A stretch of DNA of 19,700 nucleotides from CAZHZT01 sp964537285 (GCA_964537285.1 CAZHZT010000110.1:1-19700); one strand, 5' to 3'; shown: positions 1-9,000, numbered from the stretch's first letter. Program-made: numbers and translations. The notes: generated by a model from the letters alone, not told the origin.

Positions 1-4
1 ATAA

Positions 5-50
5 CCCTGGGAGAACCCAGGGCTACGATCAGGCAGGCCTAACGGCCTGC
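5..50 (-). repeat. REP-like double hairpin with adjacent GTAG
   Basis: Two perfect 7-bp stems with 4-nt loops sit side by side: CCCTGGG/CCCAGGG (5-11 with 16-22) and GCAGGCC/GGCCTGC (33-39 with 44-50). Read on the minus strand, the tetranucleotide GTAG (complement of 23-26) lies directly 5' of the first stem. That is the layout of REP sequences mobilised by RAYT (Y1-type) transposases: a conserved GTAG or GGAG followed by a palindrome. The RAYT link is inference, as no such gene is in the window. A simple terminator of a gene to the left is the alternative, but neither hairpin has a long T tract. Confidence 0.4.
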
Positions 51-186
51 TTTAATGACTTGCCAAATTAATATTTACCAAATGAAATCATCCAGAACCA
101 AAAAATAACTATTAGTTTGTTATTTTTCTTACTTCATTTTCATCAAATTCCATAAAATTTTGTTGATATATCATTCTTGAGCGGCT

Positions 187-269
187 AAAGGTTAAAAGCC
201 AAGGCTTAAGGAGATCGTTTGTAGAACAAAATCAACTCCTTAAGCCTTAATTCTTCCATTTTAACCTTT
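187..269. repeat. Nested inverted repeat
   Basis: Three arm pairs share one centre. An 11-nt arm (187-197) pairs with 259-269, a 13-nt arm AAGGCTTAAGGAG (201-213) pairs with 236-248, and TTTGT (218-222) pairs with ACAAA (226-230). Together they could fold into one interrupted hairpin of about 83 nt ending some 33 nt before the protease start. It could be the 3' end of a terminator for a gene to the left, a 5'-leader structure, or a small non-autonomous repeat. The sequence does not decide between these. Confidence 0.6.
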
Positions 270-302
270 TCCCCTGAACCTTTAATCCTTAACCCATAAG
301 AT

Positions 303-1961
303 ATGCAGAGAGGGAATGAACCTGAAAAAGTTTGGAGAGTTTGGACGCCTTTTTTTCTATCCTTAGCAGTTGTGATAGGCATGCTAGCCGGTTTTAGGCT
401 CCAGGATACAGAGCCTGCAATGCTCATAAAACGCGATAATGTCATTGAACGCCCCTCGTTCTCCACGCCCTATGATGTCCTTGAAGAACTGGTGCGCTAT
501 GCGGAGGTCAAGTATGTTGATGCCATTAATCGGGATGAACTGATTGAGACCGCGGTCAACAATTTTTTGAAAGAACTGGACCCCCATTCGATTTACATAA
601 GTGAAAAAGATCTCAAACAGGTTAACGAGGAGCTGGATGGTAGCTTTGAAGGCATTGGGATAGAATTCGTTATGATTGATGATACTATTGTAGTCGTTAC
701 GCCGATTGAAGGCGGACCTTCCGAGGCAGTGGGAATTTTACCAGGAGATCGCTTGGTTGAAATTGAAGATACCCTGCTTTTTGGGGAAGCTTCAAGGGTA
801 AGGGATATCGTAAGTCGCCTCAAGGGTAAAAAAGGAACTGCTGTTGAAATTGGTGTTTTAAGAGGAAGAGAAAAAGTTGTTCGCCATTATGATATTGTCA
901 GAGAAGAAATTCCGTTAAATAGTATCGATGCTGCTTACATGTTGAATGAAGATGTGGCTTACATTAAAATGAATCGCTTCAGCGCAACTACCTACAAGGA
1001 GTTTATTGAAGCAGCAGATACACTTACTAAAAAACATGGAATGAAGCACCTGGTGCTTGATTTACGGCAAAATCCGGGGGGATACCTCCAGGAAGCCACT
1101 AAATTGTTGAATCAGTTCTTTAAACAAAGAGATCGCCTTTTAGTATATACCGAAGGGCATCATGTAAGAAGAAACGACTATCATACTACCGGAAAGAACT
1201 TCTTTGATATCGATCAGGTCGCTGTACTTATAGATGAAGGTTCTGCATCAGCAAGTGAAATTGTAGCCGGTGCCCTTCAGGATTGGGATCGGGGAGTAAT
1301 TATTGGCCGGCGTTCTTTCGGAAAAGGATTGGTTCAGGAACAGTATCCCCTGAAAAACGGAGGGGCTCTTCGTCTTACTGTTGCGCGCTATTATACGCCT
1401 ACAGGGCGGTCTATTCAGAAGCCTTATAAAGGTCTGGGAAGCGATTATGATCACGATTTGGTAGATCGGATGAAAAATGGGGAGTTCTCTTATGTTGATA
1501 GTATTCACTTAAACGATACCACCCAGTTTTTTACTTCCGGAGGAAGAGTTGTATATGGGGGAGGAGGCATTACGCCCGATATTTTTATTCCTATAGATAC
1601 TGCTCTTTCCAGTGAGTATTATCGATCTGCTCAGAATTTTATTACAGAGTTCATCTATAAAAACAAGCTTTACATTGATTCTATCGTCCCTGCAAATCCT
1701 AAGGAGTTTCTTGATGATTTTGAAGTAGGTGAGGATTTAATGGCCAGATTGATTGATTATCTGAAACTGAAGGAAGCAAAAATGCTGCCGCCAAAGCCTT
1801 CCATGATTGACGAAAGAAATATGGCCCATCTTTTAAAAGCAAATATTGCCAAGCGCTTTTATAGTAAAAAAGCTTTTTATCAGAACTGGAATACGGATGA
1901 TGTAATGGTTGGTAAGGCCGTAAAAGCCATAAAAAGTGGCTCGCCTTTGACCTTTAAGTAG
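303..1961 (+). CDS. S41 family C-terminal processing peptidase, membrane-anchored
   Basis: Serine protease of the CtpA/Prc (tail-specific protease) family, 552 residues, probably acting in the periplasm on the C-termini of envelope proteins. One membrane segment lies at about residues 14-31, with the rest presumably outside the cytoplasm. A PDZ domain follows at about 110-190, then the S41 core. The sequence DEGSASASEI gives the likely catalytic Ser316, and FGKG gives Lys341. Their 25-residue spacing matches the Ser/Lys dyad of Prc-type enzymes. The C-terminal 150 residues are a lineage-type extension with many charged residues. The ATG at 303 puts the signal anchor right at the N-terminus; the only other obvious ATG, at 381, would cut into the membrane segment. 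It is transcribed alone and ends in a bidirectional hairpin shared with the next gene. The substrate cannot be told from the sequence. Confidence 0.93.
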   Translation: MQRGNEPEKVWRVWTPFFLSLAVVIGMLAGFRLQDTEPAMLIKRDNVIERPSFSTPYDVLEELVRYAEVKYVDAINRDELIETAVNNFLKELDPHSIYISEKDLKQVNEELDGSFEGIGIEFVMIDDTIVVVTPIEGGPSEAVGILPGDRLVEIEDTLLFGEASRVRDIVSRLKGKKGTAVEIGVLRGREKVVRHYDIVREEIPLNSIDAAYMLNEDVAYIKMNRFSATTYKEFIEAADTLTKKHGMKHLVLDLRQNPGGYLQEATKLLNQFFKQRDRLLVYTEGHHVRRNDYHTTGKNFFDIDQVAVLIDEGSASASEIVAGALQDWDRGVIIGRRSFGKGLVQEQYPLKNGGALRLTVARYYTPTGRSIQKPYKGLGSDYDHDLVDRMKNGEFSYVDSIHLNDTTQFFTSGGRVVYGGGGITPDIFIPIDTALSSEYYRSAQNFITEFIYKNKLYIDSIVPANPKEFLDDFEVGEDLMARLIDYLKLKEAKMLPPKPSMIDERNMAHLLKANIAKRFYSKKAFYQNWNTDDVMVGKAVKAIKSGSPLTFK

Positions 1962-1969
1962 ATAAAACC

Positions 1970-2043
1970 TTAAAAGAGGAATGAAAAATAGTGAAATGGG
2001 TTGCTTCAGCAACCCATTTCACTATTCCTTATTCCTCTTTTAA
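1970..2043. terminator. Bidirectional terminator between convergent genes
   Basis: A very long hairpin lies between the protease stop and the stop of the minus-strand gene. The inner stem is a perfect 18 bp (1987-2004 with 2009-2026) around the loop TTCA. The outer stem pairs 1970-1982 with 2031-2043 (13 bp), separated from the inner one by 4 unpaired bases on each side. The right arm overlaps the stop codon and last codons of the minus-strand gene (stop at 2029-2031). Position and symmetry suit termination of both genes. Confidence 0.75.
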
Positions 2044-2481
2044 ATCATTCACGACCTTCTCCGTTTCCCGCATCAGATCCTGAAGTGCTTTATCCAGGTT
2101 TTTATCTTGCTGTTCATAGCTTTCCGGAATGTTTTCCCCGCCGCGCGTAGAGGGGATATTGTTTCGCTCAGCAATTTGCTCTTCGATGGCTTCCTTTCGG
2201 GCTTCCAGTTGTTGGATCTTTTCCATGGCTTCTACGGAACCTTCAGCAGTGGATTTTAGGTTATCAATAAAATCAGTGATTTTTGCCAATACATCGTCGT
2301 ATTTGCCGCGATCAAATTTTTCTTTTTCAGTTTTGATGAGATCGCCAACGGCTTTGCCCAGGTCAACGAATTCGTTGAAGATTTTTTCGCTGGACTGCTT
2401 TTCTTCGGCAGTGCCAAAGAAGTAGTTATAAACGAGTATGGCAATAATTGCAATGACTGTGATACGAATAAGGCCTTTCAT
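2029..2481 (-). CDS. Small membrane-anchored coiled-coil protein, unknown function
   Basis: I do not recognise this 150-residue protein. It starts with a hydrophobic segment at residues 4-22 (MKGLIRITVIAIIAILVYNYFF), which looks like an uncleaved membrane anchor or signal peptide. The rest is strongly charged and rich in Glu, Lys and Gln. The region at about 25-110 is predicted by eye to be long helices, likely coiled coil. A short break with Asn, Pro and Gly at about 107-118 precedes a last helix. There is no lipobox and no catalytic motif. The start ATG (complement of 2479-2481) is preceded by an A-rich stretch and gives the membrane segment at once. It converges on the S41 protease and shares its terminator, which does not by itself suggest a shared job. 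A periplasmic structural or adaptor role is only a guess. Confidence 0.75.
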   Translation of the reverse strand: MKGLIRITVIAIIAILVYNYFFGTAEEKQSSEKIFNEFVDLGKAVGDLIKTEKEKFDRGKYDDVLAKITDFIDNLKSTAEGSVEAMEKIQQLEARKEAIEEQIAERNNIPSTRGGENIPESYEQQDKNLDKALQDLMRETEKVVNDLKEE

Positions 2482-2528
2482 AATTGTTTTGGTTTAAATT
2501 TTAGTTGCGAATTTTTAAAGGCATCGTC

Positions 2529-2551
2529 AGGCAATTTTTGTCAAATTGCCT
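2529..2551. repeat. Short palindrome in divergent intergenic region
   Basis: Perfect 9-bp arms AGGCAATTT (2529-2537) and AAATTGCCT (2543-2551) around the loop TTGTC. It lies between the divergent starts of the small membrane protein (2481) and leuS (2763), so it is placed where an operator or a leader hairpin could sit. TAATTTTG (2551-2558), abutting its right edge, matches a Bacteroidota -7 box, but no TTG lies at the right distance upstream. Function is unknown. Confidence 0.4.
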
Positions 2552-2628
2552 AATTTTGGGCTTTAAATTAGTCAACAGATTTTCCGTTTTACTTTAATAA
2601 CGTAAATTTAGACAAATTAATATGGTTA

Positions 2629-2720
2629 GATAAGGGTGTTTTCTTTGGGGAACGGCATTGAGCCGGGTTTTTCTTCAAAAAAACAGCCCAATGCCTTTCC
2701 CTAAAGAAAACACCCTTATC
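2629..2720 (+). promoter_or_regulatory. Long hairpin in the leuS upstream region
   Basis: Perfect 18-bp outer arms GATAAGGGTGTTTTCTTT (2629-2646) and its complement (2703-2720) continue inward through GGGGAA/TTCCCT (one G-T pair) and GGCATTG/CAATGCC, giving a stem of about 31 pairs with one mismatch. It ends 42 nt before the leuS ATG. It may be a leader structure affecting leuS, or a mobile or repeated palindrome of the kind seen in other gaps of this window. It is not a T-box: I see no specifier-loop layout and no conserved T-box core sequence. Confidence 0.55.
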
Positions 2721-2762
2721 AACAGTCAGAATAAGCTTTTTTTAATAAATAAACTTTAATCA

Positions 2763-5636
2763 ATGGATTACAATCCGCGCGAAATCGAGAAAAAATGGCA
2801 AAAGTATTGGGTGGATCAGAAGGTTTATCAGGTGGAACTTGATCACAATAAACCCAAGTTTTATGTGCTCGACATGTTCCCTTATCCTTCTGGCGCCGGG
2901 CTGCACGTAGGGCATCCGCTCGGATATATTGCCTCCGATATTTTTGCGCGTTATAAACGGCTCAAAGGCTTTAATGTGTTGCATCCTATGGGGTATGATG
3001 CTTTTGGGCTTCCGGCTGAGCAATACGCTATCCAAACCGGTGTGCATCCGGCAGTCTCAACAGCTGAAAACATCGCTCGCTACCGGGCTCAGTTAGATAA
3101 CATAGGCTTCAGTTTTGACTGGAGCCGCCAGGTCAATACATCCGATCCGTCTTATTATAAATGGACACAATGGATCTTTTTACAGCTTTTCCTTCATTAT
3201 TACGACAATGAAGCGGATAAAGCAATGCCGATTGAAGACTTGGTGGCAAGATTTGAAAAAGAGGGCAATGGCAATGTGAAGGCCGCAACCGACATTGAAT
3301 TCACTTTTACTGCCGAAGAATGGCAGGCTTTCTCCGACAAGGAAAAAGACGATATCCTAATGAATTATCGCCTGGCTTATAGAAAAGTAACCTACGTAAA
3401 CTGGTGTGAAGCATTAGGAACAGTGTTGGCCAATGATGAGGTCAAGGATGGTGTTTCAGAAAGGGGAGGTTTTCCGGTAGAAAGAAGACCCATGTTACAG
3501 TGGTCGTTGCGCATCACGGCTTATGCGGAAAGATTGCTAAAGGATATGGAGGACCTGGAGTGGTCGGAAGCGATGAAAAAAATGCAAACCAACTGGATCG
3601 GGCGTTCAGAAGGAGCTAGAGTTTTCTTCCCGATAGAAAACCGGGAAGAGAAAATTGAGATTTTCACAACCCGTCCCGATACCATCTTTGGAGCAACCTT
3701 CATGGTGTTGGCTCCGGAGCATGACCTGGTAGCGGAGCTTACTACGGAGGCTCAAAAAGAAGAGGTAGAGGCTTATGTGCAGTTTGTTCAGTCGCGTTCT
3801 GAACGGCAGCGTATGGCAGAAGTCAATGAAATAACCGGGGCACCATTGGGGGCTTATGCGATCAATCCGGTTAGTAGTGCCAGAGTGCCGATTTGGATTA
3901 GTGAATATGTACTCAAAGATTATGGGACCGGGGCTATTATGGCCGTTCCTAGCGATGATGAACGCGACCACCGCTTTGCGGAGAATTTTAACCTGCCTAT
4001 TATTGATGTAGTTGATAAGAGCGATTACCCGGATGCTGGCATGCATGATAAAGTGGGGAAATTGATCAATTCCGGATTTTTGAATGGTATGGAAGTAAAA
4101 GATGCGATCCAGGCGACTATTGAGAAACTGGTGGAGGATGGAATCGGAGAGCGGCAAGTGAATTACAGGCTCCGGGATGCTATTTATAGCCGCCAGCGTT
4201 ACTGGGGAGAACCATTTCCGGTCTATTTTGATGAGCAAGGCGTTTCTCATCCAATGGATGAAAAGGATTTACCTTTAGAATTGCCTGAATTGGATGATTT
4301 TAAGCCTGCTTCTGGCGGGAAATCTCCTTTGGCAAGAGTGGAAGACTGGGTTAATTTCAAAGAAGGTTATCGTCGGGAAACGGATACCATGCCGGGGTTT
4401 GCAGGATCTTCCTGGTATTTTTTGAGATATATGGATGCACATAATGAAGAAGCATTCGCGTCTCAGGAAGCTATTCAGTACTGGCAAGATGTGGATTTGT
4501 ACGTAGGGGGAACCGAGCATGCGGTGGGGCATTTGATGTATTCGCGTTTTTGGAATAAGTTTTTGTATGATAAAGGCTTAGTACCTTCCAAAGAACCTTT
4601 TAAAAAGCTGATCAATCAGGGAATGATTCAGGGGGTTGTCGAGTATGTTTATCTTGATAAAGAAAAGAGTAACGGCTACAGCAGATTTGTATGTGCTAAT
4701 CTGGCAAAAGCTGAAATGGCAAAAGGAAAGGACTTTGCCAAGATTCCTGTTCACGTGGATTTTGTAGAGGAATACGGCAGTGATGCTTCCTATTTGAGTA
4801 TGCAAAGCATCAAAAAATTCATGGATTGGCGTTCAGAGTACGAGGATGCTATGTTTGAATGTGGAAATGGTATTTATCACGAAGGTCAATTTCAGGCAAA
4901 GAAAGAAGGTGCGAAAGCCAATCACCTTATGACAGTGTCGGAGGTGGGAAAGATGTCTAAACGCTACTTCAATGTGATCAATCCCGATGATGTAGTAGAA
5001 AACTATGGGGCTGATTGTTTCCGTTTGTATGAAATGTTCCTCGGGCCGGTAGAAGATGCGAAGCCCTGGGATATTAAAGGCATTGACGGGGTTTCTAAGT
5101 TCCTCAGGCGATTGTGGAGTTTGTACTTTGATGAAAACGGGCAATTTAACCTTAGTGAAGAAAATCCGTCAAAGGAAGAACTTAAGGCATTGCATACGGC
5201 CATCAAAAATGTGACCCAGGATATCGAGCGTTTTTCATTTAATACTTGCGTAAGTCACTTTATGATTTGCGTTAATGAATTAAAAAAGTTAAAATGCGAT
5301 AAAAGGTCTATATTGAGGGACCTTGCTGTCTTAATTGCGCCTTTTGCTCCCCATGTAGCAGAAGAATTATGGCAAAAAATGGGCAATAAAACATCGGTCA
5401 ACGTGGCAGATTATCCTGTGCACAATGAAGATTTTCTAAAAGAAGACACCATTGAATATCCGATTGCAATCAATGGGAAAACGCGAGCCAAAAAAGCTTT
5501 TCCTTCGGACTTTGCCAAGGATGCGTTGGAAAAACAAGCTCTTGCCTTGGAAGAAATTCAGAAATGGACGGATGGAAAGACGATTAAAAAGGTAATCGTC
5601 GTACCAAAACGAATGATTAATATCGTAGTAGGTTAG
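2763..5636 (+). CDS. leuS: Leucyl-tRNA synthetase
   Basis: Class I aminoacyl-tRNA synthetase that charges tRNA-Leu with leucine in the cytoplasm, 957 residues. The HIGH motif appears as HVGH at residues 48-51 (within PYPSGAGLHVGHPLGY) and the KMSKS loop as KMSKR at 730-734. The CP1 editing domain shows TTRPDT at about 302-307 and AVPSDDERDHRFA at about 394-406. The usual His-Asp before the RD of this editing site is Asp-Asp here. The catalytic core ends in the anticodon-binding region and a complete C-terminal domain. Two insertions make it longer than the roughly 860 residues of the E. coli enzyme: about 45-50 residues after about residue 145 (DNEADKAMPIEDL...), and a large one at about 620-720 just before KMSKR. 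To my knowledge LeuRS of Bacteroidota commonly carry such insertions. The start at 2763 is preceded by an A/T-rich leader without a clear Shine-Dalgarno site, which is normal in this phylum. Confidence 0.98.
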   Translation: MDYNPREIEKKWQKYWVDQKVYQVELDHNKPKFYVLDMFPYPSGAGLHVGHPLGYIASDIFARYKRLKGFNVLHPMGYDAFGLPAEQYAIQTGVHPAVSTAENIARYRAQLDNIGFSFDWSRQVNTSDPSYYKWTQWIFLQLFLHYYDNEADKAMPIEDLVARFEKEGNGNVKAATDIEFTFTAEEWQAFSDKEKDDILMNYRLAYRKVTYVNWCEALGTVLANDEVKDGVSERGGFPVERRPMLQWSLRITAYAERLLKDMEDLEWSEAMKKMQTNWIGRSEGARVFFPIENREEKIEIFTTRPDTIFGATFMVLAPEHDLVAELTTEAQKEEVEAYVQFVQSRSERQRMAEVNEITGAPLGAYAINPVSSARVPIWISEYVLKDYGTGAIMAVPSDDERDHRFAENFNLPIIDVVDKSDYPDAGMHDKVGKLINSGFLNGMEVKDAIQATIEKLVEDGIGERQVNYRLRDAIYSRQRYWGEPFPVYFDEQGVSHPMDEKDLPLELPELDDFKPASGGKSPLARVEDWVNFKEGYRRETDTMPGFAGSSWYFLRYMDAHNEEAFASQEAIQYWQDVDLYVGGTEHAVGHLMYSRFWNKFLYDKGLVPSKEPFKKLINQGMIQGVVEYVYLDKEKSNGYSRFVCANLAKAEMAKGKDFAKIPVHVDFVEEYGSDASYLSMQSIKKFMDWRSEYEDAMFECGNGIYHEGQFQAKKEGAKANHLMTVSEVGKMSKRYFNVINPDDVVENYGADCFRLYEMFLGPVEDAKPWDIKGIDGVSKFLRRLWSLYFDENGQFNLSEENPSKEELKALHTAIKNVTQDIERFSFNTCVSHFMICVNELKKLKCDKRSILRDLAVLIAPFAPHVAEELWQKMGNKTSVNVADYPVHNEDFLKEDTIEYPIAINGKTRAKKAFPSDFAKDALEKQALALEEIQKWTDGKTIKKVIVVPKRMINIVVG

Positions 5637-5645
5637 TATACCTGT

Positions 5646-5894
5646 GAGGCTGCCCTAAAAGTATTTCGTTGCGCCCGGGAGAATAATTTTTTATAGTTCT
5701 TTGACATAAATTGTGAAAAATGGAACTTCAAAATGATAACCCTTTCAGCCACAAGGACATTCAAGGCTTCTCATTTTGAAGTTCCACACAATTTGTCAAA
5801 GAACGTAGGTTTTTTCTTTAAAAAAATCTGAAATGTACCTCTCTTCGATAAATTTTCTTGTCGAGGTTAGCAAAATACTTTAAGGGGCAGCCTC
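5646..5894. mobile_element. MITE-like element with GAGGCTGCCC terminal inverted repeats
   Basis: The left end reads GAGGCTGCCC-TAAAAGTATTT (5646-5666). The right end, read on the minus strand, is GAGGCTGCCCCTTAAAGTATTT (5873-5894), so the ends match over about 22 nt with one indel and one mismatch. The element is about 249 bp and has no coding capacity, as expected for a non-autonomous miniature transposable element. Several insertion sequences end in GAGGCTGTC-type inverted repeats, which makes this reading attractive, but I cannot name the parent. No clear target-site duplication is visible (CTGT on the left against TCAA on the right). A long hairpin is nested inside at 5696-5804. Confidence 0.5.
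5696..5804. repeat. Long hairpin sharing its arm with a repeat before ffh
   Basis: The left arm, 5696-5715, is GTTCTTTGACA-T-AAATTGTG and the right arm, 5787-5804, is its complement with only the single T bulged. Inside these, 5721-5736 (TGGAACTTCAAAATGA) pairs perfectly with 5771-5786 over 16 bp. A 5-nt A bulge separates the two stems on the left only. The arm sequence TTCTTTGRCAAATTGTG recurs at 15549-15647 upstream of ffh. This hairpin is itself nested in the MITE-like element. Confidence 0.65.
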
Positions 5895-5906
5895 TCAAAA
5901 GAAGGG

Positions 5907-5952
5907 TTAAATGACCTAAAAGGCGATGAAAATTGCCCTTTAGGTCATTTAA
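5907..5952. repeat. Palindrome upstream of the giant surface-protein gene
   Basis: Arms of 18 nt, TTAAATGACCTAAAAGGC (5907-5924) and its near-complement (5935-5952), with one mismatch and a 10-nt loop. It lies 70 nt before the chosen start of the giant gene. It could be the leuS terminator, displaced by insertion of the element between them, or a leader element for the next gene. The right arm is followed only by a moderately A/T-rich sequence rather than a clean T tract. Confidence 0.5.
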
Positions 5953-6022
5953 TATACCACTCGTTCTTTAGTTTTTTGTTTTGGCGTGTAATTTGTGCAA
6001 TTTAAGACGAGAAAATTCTTTA

Positions 6023-9000
6023 ATGCGAATATTCCCGAAAGCTATGAATTCTCGAAGACACCTGCAATACTGCATCTATATTTTGATATTTTCCCTGGGC
6101 GTTAACCTGGAGGGCACTGCTCAGTCTAGTTGTTCTGAGGCTGTCCTGTTGACACCCGGCACAGAGCAATGCGGCTCGACTGAAATTAGTGGAGACGGAA
6201 TCGACAACAATGTTTGTCTGGGGATTATTGATGAGAGCAATGACTACATTCTGAAATATACCGTTCCTTCCCAGGAAAATGGGATGCTGTTAATGCTCCA
6301 ACTTACGGCCAATACTGAAAATGTAGGCATCTCATTGACAAATGGCTGTCCTGAATCTGGAACTTACGATTGTTTGGGAGCTGAAAGCGGTGCGGCTGAA
6401 CTTACGCTTGTTTCACCCCCTCTCATTGGCGGAACAACCTATTGGATTCACCTATCCAGCCCTCCGGGTACACCTGTAATGGATTTTTGCCTGTCTTCCT
6501 TCATTGGTATAGAAGGATGTACGAATGTTTTAGCCAATAATTATGATCCCTTGGCCATAGTTGACGATGGGAGCTGTTCCTTTCCGGACCCACTTTCCGA
6601 TTGTGGCGCATATTCTAAGAATATTTCCAAAAATATTCCGGATCTGGGCGTTCTTTTAGATACATTGAATGCAAATGCCCAGGATAATGAGGTGATTGTT
6701 GATCTCGATTTGGCATTAGTGATTCAACACGATTATATGCCGGATCTGGAAGTCTCATTGATTAGCCCGTCAGGCTTGGAGATGAAATTATTTCAGGATG
6801 AGTGCCCCGGAACGGATAGCTTAAGGCTTCGCCTTGATGATGATTCGGGGCCTTTTGATTGTAATGCTTTCGTAAGTATTGGGTATTTTTCACCGAGTAC
6901 CGGAATACTGCAAGGTTTTAACGGAACCTTATTGGATGGTGACTGGGTCCTGAAAATCGAGGATGATGCATTGGGAGATATTGGTCAACTTTATAGTTGG
7001 TGCCTGATACCAGAATTAATAGAGGTAGAGTGTTTATCGCCTTCTGCTGTTACAATTTTGGAAGTTTCTTCATCGACGGCTTTAATCAATTGGAATGAGA
7101 ATAATATGCCTCCCGCTAGCGAATGGGAGTTCGAATTGGTTCCTTTAGGGAGTACACCTTCGGGAATACCTACTCATACTAATATAACCAGCCCGCCATA
7201 CCTTTTGACAGGCTTACAACCTGCTATCACCTACAGGGTTTATGTTCGTTCAGTTTGCGGACCGATTCCCGGGGAGTGGTCAAACCCAAAGCAATTTACT
7301 ACCGCCTTATCTAATCCAACTGCTTGTGGTATCGGGCTTCCGATAGCCGATTGTGGATTTGGACCTTTAAATAATTTTACGATAAATGTCGACAATGCTC
7401 CTGGAAGCTCTTTGGGGAGCGATGTGTTTTTAAAAGAAATTAACATCATAATAGAACATGATTATAACGGAGATCTGGATTTTTCACTCATTTCTCCGAG
7501 CGGAGTAGAGGTTCTGTTAAGTAGTGATAACGGAGGTGGAGAACCTAATTATGGCATTCCTGAAGATGTCCTTTGTGCAGGAGCTACTAGCTTTTCTCCC
7601 TTAGCATGCTTTAAAATCTCTTCTGATGACGTTTATCCTCCCTTCTTAGGAGATTACCTCCCGGAAGGAGATATGAATGACTTTTACGATGGAAGTGATC
7701 CAAACGGAAACTGGACCTTCTCCATTTGCGATGATGCTGGAGATGATGTAGGGAAGTTACAATACCTGGAATTGGTTTTTGAAGCTGCCGTTTGTACTCC
7801 TCCGGCAGATTTTTCTGTTCAAAATATTGATGCTTCTTCGGCTGAATTGACCTGGTCTGCGGATGCAGACTGTACTGACTTGTATTTAGAGTATGGCCCT
7901 TCGGGCTTTTTGCCCGGAGTAGATGAAAATCCAGGCAGCCTGCAAAGCCAGGTTGTTAGTCTGGGTTGCGGGACAGGGCAGCCTTATACTCTAAACGGGC
8001 TTATGGAAACCACTTCCTACGATTTTTACATTCGTCAATCTTGCTCGGGGGGAGGTTTCTCGATTAATAGTTGCCTGGTATCTGCAACGACCGGCTGTGA
8101 AACAGGGCCTTTAACAGAGGAAGAAACCTTTGACGAGCAGGAGTCTTGCTCTACCAGTTGCAGTGCCTCATGTTCGATTTCAGGTACCTGGACAAATAGC
8201 AACAATGATGACTTTGACTGGATTGTCGATCAGTATACCACTCCATCGGGAAAAACAGGCCCTGAAGATGATATAACGGGAGGTGGTAAGTTTATTTATA
8301 TAGAAACATCCAGTAGCGCTTGTCCTGAAGGAGGAAGAGCCATTTTGGAATCCGGTTGTATGGATGTAATGGCTTCGAGTGGATCCTGTCATTTTTCTTT
8401 TTTCTGCCACATGAAAGGAAAGGATATTGGTCGCCTGCAGCTGCTTGTCAAACCAGTTGATGAACTTGTTTGGGATACGCTTTGGTTCTTGAATGGAGAA
8501 CAAGGAGATGACTGGTTCCAGAACTATATAGATCTCAGTAATTATGATGGGCAGACCGTTCAGTTCAGGTTCGAAGGCTATAAGGGAGAAGGCGTTAGAG
8601 GGGATATTGCCATCGATCAGCTTCAGTTCTTTGGCACTCAGGACTCCGGACAGCCATCTTTTGTATATTATCTGGATAATGATGAAGATGGATTTGGCAG
8701 TCAAAATGATTCTATTCTTTCTTGTTCGGCTGTTACTCCACCTTTTTATGTAGCCAATAAACTGGATTGCAATGATAATAATGAATTGATCAACCCAGTA
8801 GCAGTGGAAGTTCCCTGCAATCAATTGGATGATAATTGCAATGGCTTTGCTGATGATTCGATCCTTTTTGATCCTCAGGTGGAGAGCGATACCGTATGTG
8901 GGGTTGGGAATTATACGATCACGCCTCAGTCAAATGCTTTTGGCACTTACTATTGGTATGACATGAGCGATACTTCGCTGCTGGGGCTCGGAAATATTTT

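Larger units (their letters stand above)
1..302. other. Non-coding region upstream of the S41 protease gene
   Basis: I see no credible gene here. The stretch holds two short G/C-rich hairpins at its start (5-22 and 33-50, described as a REP-like element), an A/T-rich segment at about 60-180 with no recognisable structure, and a nested inverted repeat at 187-269. A small minus-strand reading frame at 206-466 lies mostly over the start of the protease gene and the palindrome, and is not convincing. No clear Bacteroidota promoter (TTG then TAnnTTTG) could be placed before the start at 303. Confidence 0.6.
5637..6022. other. Non-coding region holding a MITE-like element and palindromes
   Basis: This 386-nt gap between leuS and the giant surface protein has no credible gene. 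It contains an element bounded by inverted repeats starting GAGGCTGCCC (5646-5894), a long hairpin nested inside that element (5696-5804), and a second palindrome (5907-5952). Beyond these, 5953-6022 is A/T-rich and must hold at least the translation start region of the next gene. I could not place a convincing promoter there: TAATTTG at 5989-5995 is one base short of the TAnnTTTG consensus. Confidence 0.6.

Noticed and set aside
2535..2558. Promoter for leuS with TAATTTTG at 2551-2558
   Set aside because: The -7 box is an exact match, but the nearest TTG is only 10 nt upstream, too close for the known spacing.
2483..2762. T-box riboswitch before leuS
   Set aside because: No T-box core sequence or specifier-loop layout is visible, and the long stem here is a plain palindrome like those in other gaps.
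3606..4250. 214-residue minus-strand reading frame inside leuS
   Set aside because: It lies wholly opposite a certain gene, has a low-complexity unrelated sequence, and shows no domain or start signal.
5981..6022. TTG start for the giant surface protein
   Set aside because: It adds 14 residues (MACNLCNLRREN...) ahead of a good signal peptide; the ATG at 6023 or 6044 gives a normal one.
8180..8824. 214-residue minus-strand reading frame inside the giant gene
   Set aside because: It is opposite the MAM-like and MopE-type domains of the giant protein and looks like a shadow frame.
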